Source: a virus
Length of the DNA stretch: 64,000 bases
Reading direction: 5' to 3' (one strand)
Virus record (IMG/VR): IMGVR_UViG_3300017971_000213
Coordinates: 1-64,000 of that record
Below the pieces are notes generated by a model. The model was not told where the DNA came from. It saw nothing but the letters and a program-made list of their open reading frames with translations, and did not search any database. A program made the position numbers and the translations under genes. Below are positions 52,706 to 59,777 of the stretch, piece by piece. How positions within the stretch are numbered: position 1 is the first letter of the stretch; each line of letters starts with the position of its first letter.

Positions 52706-53421
52706 TAGGCCCTCTCGTCCATATCCGGATCATACGTGTACGGGCGCATGTACTCGTCCCTCAGGGTATCCATGGCATCCCGCCAGTCGGACTCCTGCTG
52801 CTCCAGCGCGCGAACCCTCCGAGCCACCTCGGAGGTGTCGACCCCGAACATCTTGGCTGCGATGTGGATCGACAGCCCCCGACCCTGATCCCGAGCAGCC
52901 ATGTCCTGTAGAGCCCACGCCGCAGCGTCCTCTACAGGATCGGTAGACGCGTACTTCTCCTCCATCTCGTTGAGATGAGTGTAGTACTTGGGGTCCTCGA
53001 CCAGGTGGTCGAGGGCGATCTCCAGCGCGAGCTTGGGGTCGTCGGTGTGCTCCATCTCCACGCGAACACCCTCGAAGACCTGACACAGGCAGAAATCGCT
53101 CGGGTACATATCGTCCCCGAGACCACCGTCGAGACGATCACCTTCAGCGGCACGACGACGGAGCGCAACCTTGATCATCGAGTCCAGGTACCCAAGCACC
53201 TTCTCTGCGTTGTGCTCGTACGCCAACTCGTAGATCTCCTCAACGTCAGCCCCGGCATCCATGAGCCGGTCAACGTAGCTCACATCGTCGGACATCACAG
53301 CATCCCAGAGGTACTGGTGGTACTCCGGAGGAAGGGCGGCTTTGCGCTTCTCCATGAAAGACGCCATGCGGACTTCCGCACCCTCCAAGAAACCGCGCTT
53401 CATCAGGCTTCGAGTGAACAT
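52705..53421 (-). CDS. DUF5661-like phage protein
   Basis: This is a 238-residue, mostly helical protein. Residues ~121-152 (VRVEMEHTDDPKLALEIALD, then HLVEDPKYYTHLNEMEEKY) match the widespread phage pattern of EHT...A..IALDHL.E.P.YY..L..ME. This domain is common in phages of many types and has no established function. The C-terminal part has a helix-turn-helix-like segment (LSIHIAAKMFGVDTSEVAR). GGAGGACAGA precedes ATG 53421. It lies among neck/tail completion genes. Confidence 0.65.
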   Translation of the reverse strand: MFTRSLMKRGFLEGAEVRMASFMEKRKAALPPEYHQYLWDAVMSDDVSYVDRLMDAGADVEEIYELAYEHNAEKVLGYLDSMIKVALRRRAAEGDRLDGGLGDDMYPSDFCLCQVFEGVRVEMEHTDDPKLALEIALDHLVEDPKYYTHLNEMEEKYASTDPVEDAAAWALQDMAARDQGRGLSIHIAAKMFGVDTSEVARRVRALEQQESDWRDAMDTLRDEYMRPYTYDPDMDERA

Positions 53422-53430
53422 TCTGTCCTC

Positions 53431-54543
53431 CTACCAAACGAGACTCATGGGCTCGACCGGGTCTGCAATACGAATCTTGAACGTCTGTGACGTGATGATG
53501 TACCCAAAGGGATCGGAGTTCTTCCAGGTCGTGGTCACGTACCGGTTGCCTGCACGCGCGCCATCGAGAACCTCGATCAGCACGTTCGGACCCTTGATCA
53601 TCTCTTCCTCGCTCCCCACGGTGATCGTGGGATCGAACAAGGACAATCCGGCTGTCCAGAACTCCAACCCGTCCTCCAGCGGGATGTCACCGTACTCCTG
53701 CTTCTTGTACCCCGTCGTCGGAGGCTCTCGCATGATGAGAATCCAGGGACCCATCCTGTAGGAGCCGCCAACGTCCTCCCTGCTGAGAGCGATGGTGGCG
53801 TACCTGGCCCGGACGACCTCGAAAAAAGGCGACAGAACGTTCGCGGTATCCCTGGTCAAGGTAGCCCGGAAACGGATGTTGCCGCTGCTCGGGTTGACCG
53901 TCAGCAAGTCACAGATCGGGCTCCAGCTACCGCCAGAGTCCAGAGAGAACTCCACAACGACGTCAGAGACGCCGTCCTCGCGCACCAGAGACCAGTAGTC
54001 GGCTTCCCAGGTAGAACCCAGGACGTCACGGATAAACGGCTTGTCAGCGCTCTCGATAGTACCTGAGAGTGCATCATCTACGAGTTCGAGCTTGGCCGAT
54101 TTGAAATTCTTGGACAGGCGCAGGTTCGTCAACGTCGCGTCAACGTCCATGCCGGTCATCCAGAGGGTTTCGTAGCCGAACTTGAAGAACCCAGGAACCT
54201 TTCCCACTCCGTGACAGGCAGAGCACTTCCGATCCGGTTGCTGGTTCGACTCCTTGTAGCACCCGCACTTGACGCCGTCCTCGACACCCTGCCAGAGATC
54301 AGCACGAATACTACCGGCGAGAATCTGCTCGATCAGGAGCGCCCTCTCCTTGGAGAGTTGCTGCTCACCGAAGACGTGGGAATGAATGTCGCGACCCCAG
54401 TAGCCGACGGCCATGTGTCCCAGGTCCATACAACCCGGACGCTTCGGCCCGCACACACCTTGGTCGCCGTCACCGTTGCCGTTCGAGCCGTTCCCGTTTC
54501 CGGAACCGTTGCCGTTAAGGCCACTGGGAGTACACGTGGTCAC
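53431..54543 (-). CDS. Virion protein with Asn/Gly N-terminus and Cys-rich motif
   Basis: This 370-residue protein starts with GTG 54543 (GTGA overlap). It opens with a low-complexity Gly/Asn segment (about 9-28). A Cys-rich module follows (about 91-115, CGCYKESNQQPDRKCSACHG), with a CxxCHG-like end that could bind zinc. After that, the protein is beta-rich and contains FSLDSGGSWSPICDLLTVNP. No family is recognised. Neck or head-completion function is suggested by location only. Confidence 0.6.
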   Translation of the reverse strand: MTTCTPSGLNGNGSGNGNGSNGNGDGDQGVCGPKRPGCMDLGHMAVGYWGRDIHSHVFGEQQLSKERALLIEQILAGSIRADLWQGVEDGVKCGCYKESNQQPDRKCSACHGVGKVPGFFKFGYETLWMTGMDVDATLTNLRLSKNFKSAKLELVDDALSGTIESADKPFIRDVLGSTWEADYWSLVREDGVSDVVVEFSLDSGGSWSPICDLLTVNPSSGNIRFRATLTRDTANVLSPFFEVVRARYATIALSREDVGGSYRMGPWILIMREPPTTGYKKQEYGDIPLEDGLEFWTAGLSLFDPTITVGSEEEMIKGPNVLIEVLDGARAGNRYVTTTWKNSDPFGYIITSQTFKIRIADPVEPMSLVW

Positions 54544-54707
54544 CGTCCCTCCAAAAGCTCCTCGAACAACTCATCGAGCGGCCGACCCTGTCCGCCGTCG
54601 TACTCATCGATCAGCTTCCGCCACCGTCCATCATCGAAAAGGTTGACCGTCTTCTGGTTGTCCTTCTTGGCAGGATCGAAGAGGTCTGCTCGGATCTCTT
54701 CGGTCAT
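54540..54707 (-). CDS. Small acidic protein, 55 aa
   Basis: This small ORF starts with ATG 54707, overlapping the stop of the upstream gene (TGATG), and ends overlapping the next start (GTGA). The sequence is charged and acidic (RWRKLIDEYDGGQGRPLDEL then FEELLEGR), probably a helical hairpin. It is too short to classify. Tight coupling on both sides supports a real gene, perhaps a small chaperone or adaptor for head completion. Confidence 0.65.
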   Translation of the reverse strand: MTEEIRADLFDPAKKDNQKTVNLFDDGRWRKLIDEYDGGQGRPLDELFEELLEGR

Positions 54708-55615
54708 CAGCTCGAACTCCACAGGTTACGGAACAAGGACCCTGGAGGTGCACTGGCCAGCATCATCGAGAACGCCATGTCCATACGAACCTCGACACCT
54801 ATGGTACCGGAGTTGATGAAGTGTCGCTTGAAGTTGGGAACACGCTCCTCCAGCTCAGCGCGGAGCTGCTGGATGTACCCCGCCAGAGGCGTGGCGTGTT
54901 GCAGAACAAAGCTGTGACCGGAATCCGAGAAGTTCGGAACGTCGGTGTCGATGGAGAACAGGAGCTGACTCGTGATTCCCTGGTAGAGCGCAGCCCGGAG
55001 TAGGATGTCCGAATGCAGCTCAATGGGGAAGTAATCGATATTGTGCCACATCGGATAGGGCTGGAAGGTGTTGATGTACGCCAACCCCAGCTTGAGGAAG
55101 AGAGCCAGCATGCCGTCGGTGTACCCGATGAAGCAGTACTTCTCTGGCAGGTTGGGCTTGACCGTCTTGTCGATGAGCAAACGAAGAGCCGGCAGCAACG
55201 ACAAGGTTCTCGGCGTAACCACCTCTACAACCTGCGTACGGTATGCATCCTCGGAGGTAGCGTTCTGCCGCGAGTGCCAATTGAACAACAACGTCTGCGC
55301 CGTGTCCGTCTCGCCGTCCTCGGAACCAAACCTGAGATAGTACTTTCCCGTAGTGAGGTTCTTCAAACGCCGTTGATCGGGATCGGCCAACGGCGGGTTG
55401 TAGGCCTCGGAGTAGATGACGTTGCCGCCAACATCCGTGACCTCGACCTCCAGCTCGCCTTTGGGATCTCCAGCCGCGTCAACACCCGTCTCAATGTCAA
55501 TGACGGACCCCGTGGAGTCTTGCAGCTCTATGTCTATTCGACGCACCGCATTCGTACGAACAAGCTCCGTCATGTTCGCCACGGACGGGTGCTCAGCTCC
55601 GGGCTGGATGATCAA
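54707..55615 (-). CDS. Virion structural protein in neck region
   Basis: This 302-residue protein begins with TTG 55615, supported by AGGAGAG six bases before it; the next ATG is 14 codons in. Residues ~25-105 are beta-rich with an Ig-like look (ELEVEVTDVGGNVIYSEAYN). The rest is helical and contains PEKYCFIGYTDGMLALFLKL and HNIDYFPIELHSDILLRAAL. It is not recognised. A neck or connector role is possible given the surrounding genes. Confidence 0.65.
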   Translation of the reverse strand: MIIQPGAEHPSVANMTELVRTNAVRRIDIELQDSTGSVIDIETGVDAAGDPKGELEVEVTDVGGNVIYSEAYNPPLADPDQRRLKNLTTGKYYLRFGSEDGETDTAQTLLFNWHSRQNATSEDAYRTQVVEVVTPRTLSLLPALRLLIDKTVKPNLPEKYCFIGYTDGMLALFLKLGLAYINTFQPYPMWHNIDYFPIELHSDILLRAALYQGITSQLLFSIDTDVPNFSDSGHSFVLQHATPLAGYIQQLRAELEERVPNFKRHFINSGTIGVEVRMDMAFSMMLASAPPGSLFRNLWSSS

Positions 55616-55616
55616 C

Positions 55617-56003
55617 CTACTCTCCTACGATCAGGACGTACACGTTCGCGTCGAGGACACCAGGATTGGTGATCTCCAACGCTGTCAAGGTCGCGCCGTT
55701 CCACATGATGAAACCGCCCTCAGCGAGGTTAAAGACCTCCGTGCCGCCATTGACCTTGTACGTGACCGCCTTGTCGGTCCCCACATAGACGAACTTGCCG
55801 TCCGCGACGGTACCGAAGTTCACCGGCTGGATACCGGCAGGCGCGATGGTGTACTCGAACACCACCTTCTCGGCGTAAGTCACCTCAACGCCAGTGTCAG
55901 AGTCGTCAGGGGTCACTTCCGGGGTTCCGATGATGATCGGCGTGGTGGAACCGCCCGGAGAGTTCGGAAGGGTCATGCGCCCCGTCACCGCCAGAGTTGC
56001 CAT
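55617..56003 (-). CDS. Small beta-rich protein, possible capsid or neck decoration
   Basis: This 128-residue protein is Gly/Thr/Val-rich and nearly all beta (VEVTYAEKVVFEYTIAPAG, GKFVYVGTDKAVTYKV, DANVYVLIVGE). It has no Cys and no signal peptide. The composition and size resemble decoration or Ig/jelly-roll proteins of phage virions. It lies between the membrane-protein cassette and neck genes. Function is inferred from composition only. Confidence 0.6.
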   Translation of the reverse strand: MATLAVTGRMTLPNSPGGSTTPIIIGTPEVTPDDSDTGVEVTYAEKVVFEYTIAPAGIQPVNFGTVADGKFVYVGTDKAVTYKVNGGTEVFNLAEGGFIMWNGATLTALEITNPGVLDANVYVLIVGE

Positions 56004-56015
56004 GTCGTGTCTCCT

Positions 56016-56468
56016 CTATCTCGTTTCGGCCAAACCGAAATTCAAACCCACAGCGAGCGCAGCAGCACCCACAAAACCGACACTGAACCAAAGAATGGGA
56101 GATCGATACCACTTCCGCAAAGACTCGATCTCGCTCTCGTAGTAGTCTTGCTGAGCCTCTGTCACCGAGACCTGATCGTTGAAAGCCTTTTCCCACTTGC
56201 CGGAGATCTTCTCAGTGATCTCTATGTCACGCTTCAGCAGTAACGTGTAGTCCTCGAACTTCTCAACCTTCAGCTCCAGCTTCGATACCTTGAGACGGAG
56301 CGGAGGAAGCTCCTTGAGGTCCTTGAGCATCCGGGTCGCGCTCTCTTCGGGGAACCAGAAACCCGGATGGCCCTCGTGCTCCAGCTCGACACTCTCCACG
56401 TCCTCCGCGAGAACAACTGACGGTGTCAGCAGGGTGATGAAGACGAAGACGAGAAGGAGCAGCCTCAT
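56016..56468 (-). CDS. Secreted or membrane protein with coiled coil (spanin-like candidate)
   Basis: This 150-residue protein has a signal peptide-like N-terminus (LLLLVFVFITLLTPSVVLA, cleavage near 21), a long charged coiled-coil region (about 45-118), and a C-terminal membrane helix (PILWFSVGFVGAAALAVG, about 124-141). The middle would lie in the periplasm. Such a layout fits proteins that act at the cell envelope during lysis, like spanins, though no lipoprotein Cys is present. It follows two further small envelope-like genes and the holin-like gene. Confidence 0.55.
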   Translation of the reverse strand: MRLLLLVFVFITLLTPSVVLAEDVESVELEHEGHPGFWFPEESATRMLKDLKELPPLRLKVSKLELKVEKFEDYTLLLKRDIEITEKISGKWEKAFNDQVSVTEAQQDYYESEIESLRKWYRSPILWFSVGFVGAAALAVGLNFGLAETR

Positions 56469-56473
56469 GGCGA

Positions 56474-56779
56474 CTAAAGACCCTTAGGGGCACCGGACGG
56501 TGTCGTGTCTATCGCAGTGAACTCTTCCACGATGCGCTCTACGGCATCCAACCGCTCAGAGGCTTCCTCGTGTTTCCCCTCATCAGCGAGCCTGTGCGCC
56601 TGGTCCCAAGCGTCCCACGCCATATCGTACCAGTACCCACCCGTATCGAGGAGCCGGTCCTCTATCGCCGCCAGCTCCTCTTTCCAGTAGTGAAGAGAAT
56701 CCCACGCCAGGTATTCTTCCTGCGCGGTCTTGCTGGCAATACGATAAAGGGAATCATCGCTGAAAGTGGTATTCCTCAT
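56474..56779 (-). CDS. Small helical protein, 101 aa
   Basis: This is an all-helical, acidic protein with many Trp/Tyr residues (DSLHYWKEELAAIEDRLL, GGYWYDMAWDAWDQAHRLAD). Two or three amphipathic helices are likely. It lacks a membrane segment. It sits within the putative lysis cassette but nothing shows its function. Confidence 0.65.
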   Translation of the reverse strand: MRNTTFSDDSLYRIASKTAQEEYLAWDSLHYWKEELAAIEDRLLDTGGYWYDMAWDAWDQAHRLADEGKHEEASERLDAVERIVEEFTAIDTTPSGAPKGL

Positions 56780-56780
56780 G

Positions 56781-57131
56781 CTAGTACCTCAGCTTTCTGA
56801 ACTCTTCGAGCTTCTCCTTCGAAGAGAGACGGTCTACCTCGTCCCGCTCGTTCTTAATCTTCTCGTTGAGCTTCTCAATGTCTGCATCAATGGCTTTGAT
56901 CTCTTCCTCTACGTCGCCCTCGCGCTCGCGAATGATGTCGCGCTTCCCTTCGAGACGCGCAACCTCTCGCTCGGCCTTGAGCACCTTAACCTTGTGCTGC
57001 TGAATGAGGCGCTTCTTCTGATCTCGGATAATGGTCGCCCCGAAAAACGCAGCGAAAAGGAGCACGACAGTACCCGCGATCCACTCCCAGTTACGCTTCA
57101 ACCAGCGCCAAGCTTTCTTCAGCCAAGACAT
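56781..57131 (-). CDS. Inner-membrane protein with coiled coil (i-spanin-like)
   Basis: This is a 116-residue protein with an N-terminal basic amphipathic stretch, a single membrane helix (WIAGTVVLLFAAFFGATII, about 18-36) and a long coiled coil rich in Lys/Glu (about 37-110, VKVLKAEREVARLEGKRDII). This is the layout of Rz-type inner-membrane spanins. The lipoprotein partner is not obvious, although the 56016 gene product is a possible functional counterpart. It overlaps the next gene upstream (TGATG). Confidence 0.55.
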   Translation of the reverse strand: MSWLKKAWRWLKRNWEWIAGTVVLLFAAFFGATIIRDQKKRLIQQHKVKVLKAEREVARLEGKRDIIREREGDVEEEIKAIDADIEKLNEKIKNERDEVDRLSSKEKLEEFRKLRY

Positions 57132-57913
57132 CAGCGGTTACGACCAACAGCGTCCTCTGCACCTTCAAGTCCCTCAACAATCAGTTCCAGCGCGTCCCAG
57201 TCATTCAGCATATAGTGCACAGAGTAATCCAGAAGATTCTGCGCGTAAAACAACGCTTCCGGGGCCGTCAAATTGGCCGTATGCGCGTTCCTATTGATGA
57301 ATCTGGAAATATAGCTCAAGAGTTCCGTCCAGTCCAAAACCCCAGGGACTCCGCCATGCATAAGAGCGTCTACGCGATCCTCGTCCATGACAGGAGCGTC
57401 CTCCTGCGCCACTCTATCGAGAGACCTTCCACCCTTACGTTCGTGCGGTCGCTGACCGTAGATGTCGCTCTGGCAATACGGACATTCTCCGTACTCCTCC
57501 AGCTCACCGCTCCACTCCCCGCAATACGGACACCGACGCTCCTCCTCTGACTCCTCGTGCTGGCGCTCCGCCTCTTCGAGCCAGTCACCCCACGACGAGA
57601 TGAAAAAACCCTCCGCGTCCGTATACATCAGGGTAGGGACATAGGTATCTCCGGCGTTGAGATAAAGGACCTCCTGATCCCTGAGAGGGCCGCCGCTCTC
57701 GTACGGCAGCACCTCCACGCCGAAACTCATGACGTCATTCTCGTTCAGGTATTTATCCGCCTCTTCGAGCGCCGCATGCGGAGGAAGAGCACTCTCCTCG
57801 ACGATCCCCAGAGCCTCGTTCAACACACGCAACTCATCGCCATGTCCGGCGCGCTTGGGTCCGTACTGCTTGGCCAGCCGCTTCAACCCGGCATCCTTGA
57901 TCGCACGTTCCAT
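57131..57913 (-). CDS. Zinc-ribbon protein of unknown function
   Basis: This is a 260-residue protein. The middle has a CPYC pair (about 129-132) and a second CPYC pair (about 146-149) separated by an acidic loop, forming a rubredoxin-like zinc ribbon. Before it is VLYLNAGDTYVPTLMYTD, followed by FFISSWGDWLEEAER, a segment seen in many small phage proteins. The C-terminal half is helical. The protein probably binds zinc and may contact nucleic acid or protein. It lies between the holin-like and i-spanin-like genes. Confidence 0.65.
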   Translation of the reverse strand: MERAIKDAGLKRLAKQYGPKRAGHGDELRVLNEALGIVEESALPPHAALEEADKYLNENDVMSFGVEVLPYESGGPLRDQEVLYLNAGDTYVPTLMYTDAEGFFISSWGDWLEEAERQHEESEEERRCPYCGEWSGELEEYGECPYCQSDIYGQRPHERKGGRSLDRVAQEDAPVMDEDRVDALMHGGVPGVLDWTELLSYISRFINRNAHTANLTAPEALFYAQNLLDYSVHYMLNDWDALELIVEGLEGAEDAVGRNR

Positions 57914-57916
57914 GAC

Positions 57917-58237
57917 TCAACCCTCCCGAGAACCGGCCTTAGCCATCAGCTTGGCCTTGCTGGCAAACGTACGAGTAAGAGCCTTGTAGATCAGGCTCGA
58001 ACACGTACCGAGCGCACCACCGATGAGCAGCTTGTCCGCGAAGGACTCCGGAGGAAGCAGTAATCCCCCAACCATGCCCAAGAGAATCGGGATGAACGGA
58101 AGGATGCGCATCCCGACATGATGCTTGGTGAAAAACTTCTTGAAGCCCTGCTTGAACGCCTGCACGACTCCAGCCACTACCACAGCGAGACCCACGTAAG
58201 GGCCATACTCGGTCAGAATGACGATGAACTCTTCCAC
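57917..58237 (-). CDS. Holin-like membrane protein
   Basis: This 106-residue protein has membrane helices at about 10-27 (YGPYVGLAVVVAGVVQAF) and 44-63 (RILPFIPILLGMVGGLLLPP), with a third weaker one near 68-85 (ADKLLIGGALGTCSSLIYKA). A basic C-terminus follows (KAKLMAKAGSREG). Size and topology fit class I/II holins. It is upstream of spanin-like genes, fitting a lysis cassette. An endolysin is not next to it; candidates are the protein at 3794-4717 or the SleB domain in the tape measure. Confidence 0.6.
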   Translation of the reverse strand: MEEFIVILTEYGPYVGLAVVVAGVVQAFKQGFKKFFTKHHVGMRILPFIPILLGMVGGLLLPPESFADKLLIGGALGTCSSLIYKALTRTFASKAKLMAKAGSREG

Positions 58238-58246
58238 GATGTCCTC

Positions 58247-58717
58247 CTAGCCCGACTCGGAGACGGTCTCCGACACGAAGACAACCTTGCACCGGAGGGG
58301 GGCTCCGCCGCCACAGTTGTTGTAGATGTGCAACGCACGCGCCCGGTTACCGTCCTCCCGAACACGCCAACCATCCCGGACTCGGTCAGCCGGGAAGATC
58401 TCCAGGTTGGTAGAACCCTGAAAAACAGTCAGCGGAAACGTAATAGTGTTCGCCGGAAGAGTAACCGTCGACCCCTGCTGAATACCCGTCTCGTAGTTCG
58501 GGACAGCGTAAGCCTTGGCTGGTTGACCGTAGCCGCCGCCGTAGAAGGTCTTGACGATGACGTTACCCGCACCAGCCGGAGTCTTCGGACCGTCGTAGAG
58601 CGGAATGATGTCGATGGTCAGGTTCTTGATCGGCTCGCTGACAGGGGCATCCGTCACCCTGATCTCCTGACCATCAGGGAGATCGATCTCGATCTCTCGC
58701 TGCCTGTATCTTCCCAT
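58247..58717 (-). CDS. Small beta-rich virion-like protein, 156 aa
   Basis: No family is recognised. The protein begins with MGRYRQREIEIDLPDGQEIR and is beta-rich with Gly/Tyr loops (TFYGGGYGQPAKAYAVPNYE) and a terminal strand pair (CKVVFVSETVSESG). Two Cys residues (CGGG ... RC) near the end may bridge. It is the first gene after the TTTAGAATCCC motif at 58.78 kb. It could be a decoration or neck protein. Confidence 0.65.
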   Translation of the reverse strand: MGRYRQREIEIDLPDGQEIRVTDAPVSEPIKNLTIDIIPLYDGPKTPAGAGNVIVKTFYGGGYGQPAKAYAVPNYETGIQQGSTVTLPANTITFPLTVFQGSTNLEIFPADRVRDGWRVREDGNRARALHIYNNCGGGAPLRCKVVFVSETVSESG

Positions 58718-58749
58718 GATTCACCTCTTTAGACGTACGTGTCCTGGTG

Positions 58750-58788
58750 ACTATATACGATAGCATAGTCGAATGTGGGGATTCTAAA
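58750..58788 (-). promoter_or_regulatory. TTTAGAATCCC motif (copy 3)
   Basis: In the 100-bp gap 58718-58817 the minus strand has TTTAGAATCCC (58778-58788), then TATATAGT-like boxes (TATAGT at 58750-58755). The 14-bp position used in copy 2 holds only CTATCG, so the -10 assignment is unsure. No hairpin terminator is seen for the upstream gene. The rest of the gap shows nothing clear. Confidence 0.45.
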
Positions 58789-58817
58789 ATTGAAGAGGAA
58801 GTTCTCAGAAGGAGGAG

Positions 58818-59663
58818 CTAGAAGCGCGCACCCAACTCACGCTCTGCCCACTTCTTCACCGACGGGTAGAAACCGTGTCCGAGCAAGTACTCCAGATCTC
58901 CCCGCGTGAGCTGCTGCCCCTCGTCGAGATCCCGCAACTCGTCCAACATCGGCCCGGCCTTCATCCGGTCCTTCTCCTCGACGTCGTCCCCCACGCTGTT
59001 GCAGATGCCCACTACACGCGCCGTGACCTTGTCCTGGGGGTCCATGGGCTCCGCCTCACGCTCCTCGGCCATCTGCTCGATGGTCTTGCGCGGCTCCGGA
59101 GAGGGCTTCGTGAAAGTGCGTCGGTTCTGGAGGTCAGACTGCTCCTGGTGAGCCATGTCGATGGCCTCCTCAGCCGAGATACCGTACTGAGCACCGAGCT
59201 TCTCGTAGTACTCCAAGTACTCCCCCTCGTCCATGAGGACGAGTACCGGCGGACGGCGGTTGACCATCTTGCGCAGGTCCGTGGACGCCTTGATGGCGTG
59301 GAACGGAACGAGCTGCGTCAAGTTGATCGGCTTCTTCCCCTTCGGGATGAGGATCGACTCGGTGCGACCCACGATAAGCTCGAACTGGAGCGACACCTGA
59401 GTGTTACTGCGGTTCTGCACGTAGACGTCGCGCTCCTCACGGAAGTACTCCGTGAAGTTGGTGATGATCGGAACCCTGTTACCTTGACCGTTCATGACAA
59501 CCTCCCTGGGATCTCTCGCCAGTTTGATGATGAAAGGCTCTCGCTTCACCACGACAGCCTTCCCCTTCTTGACCAGTTTTCTCGCCCTGGCGGGATGGGT
59601 GTACGACAGGACGGACCCGGACGTGTCCAAAACCGGGACCCGCGAACCTGTCGTACGTACCAT
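58818..59663 (-). CDS. RRXRR-domain protein adjacent to capsid gene
   Basis: This is a 281-residue protein. Residues ~8-48 (VPVLDTSGSVLSYTHPARA, then RKLVKKGKAVVVKREPFII and KLAR) match the RRXRR domain. That domain is known at the N-terminus of HNH-nuclease proteins and of IscB, where it reads VLD..G.PLMP..PARAR.LL..GKA.V..R.PFTIQL. No HNH or RuvC motif follows. Instead there is a beta-rich region (QVSLQFELIVGRTESILIPK), a helical middle and an acidic/Lys C-terminus (about 185-281). It follows the capsid gene behind two hairpins, so a head-associated or DNA/RNA-binding role is possible. ATG 59663 has AAGG upstream. Confidence 0.6.
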   Translation of the reverse strand: MVRTTGSRVPVLDTSGSVLSYTHPARARKLVKKGKAVVVKREPFIIKLARDPREVVMNGQGNRVPIITNFTEYFREERDVYVQNRSNTQVSLQFELIVGRTESILIPKGKKPINLTQLVPFHAIKASTDLRKMVNRRPPVLVLMDEGEYLEYYEKLGAQYGISAEEAIDMAHQEQSDLQNRRTFTKPSPEPRKTIEQMAEEREAEPMDPQDKVTARVVGICNSVGDDVEEKDRMKAGPMLDELRDLDEGQQLTRGDLEYLLGHGFYPSVKKWAERELGARF

Positions 59664-59700
59664 CAGTGACCTTCAGGTGTGCCAGGGTGTTACCCTACCT

Positions 59701-59754
59701 CCCGCCGAAGCGGGGTTCATCGGATTAGGCGGCGGCGCGCGATGCGCCGCCGCC
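59701..59754 (-). promoter_or_regulatory. Two-hairpin element after the major capsid gene
   Basis: A very strong stem (GGCGGCGGCGC with its complement, 5-base loop, 59728-59754, extendable to 12 bp) is followed on the minus strand by TAATCCGATGAA and then CCCGC-TTCG-GCGGG (59701-59714), a UUCG tetraloop. There is no U-tract, so it may stabilise the 3' end of the capsid mRNA or mark a processing/attenuation site. The second stem closely matches the one at 47849-47861. Confidence 0.65.
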
Positions 59755-59777
59755 TGCACCTGCTTCCACGTCACGCG

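Noticed and set aside
58818-59663. RRXRR protein as an IscB- or HNH-type nuclease
   Set aside because: No HNH, RuvC or bridge-helix motifs follow the N-terminal domain.
59728-59754. Strong hairpin after the capsid gene as a classical rho-independent terminator
   Set aside because: The minus-strand sequence after the stem is TAATCCG without a U-tract.
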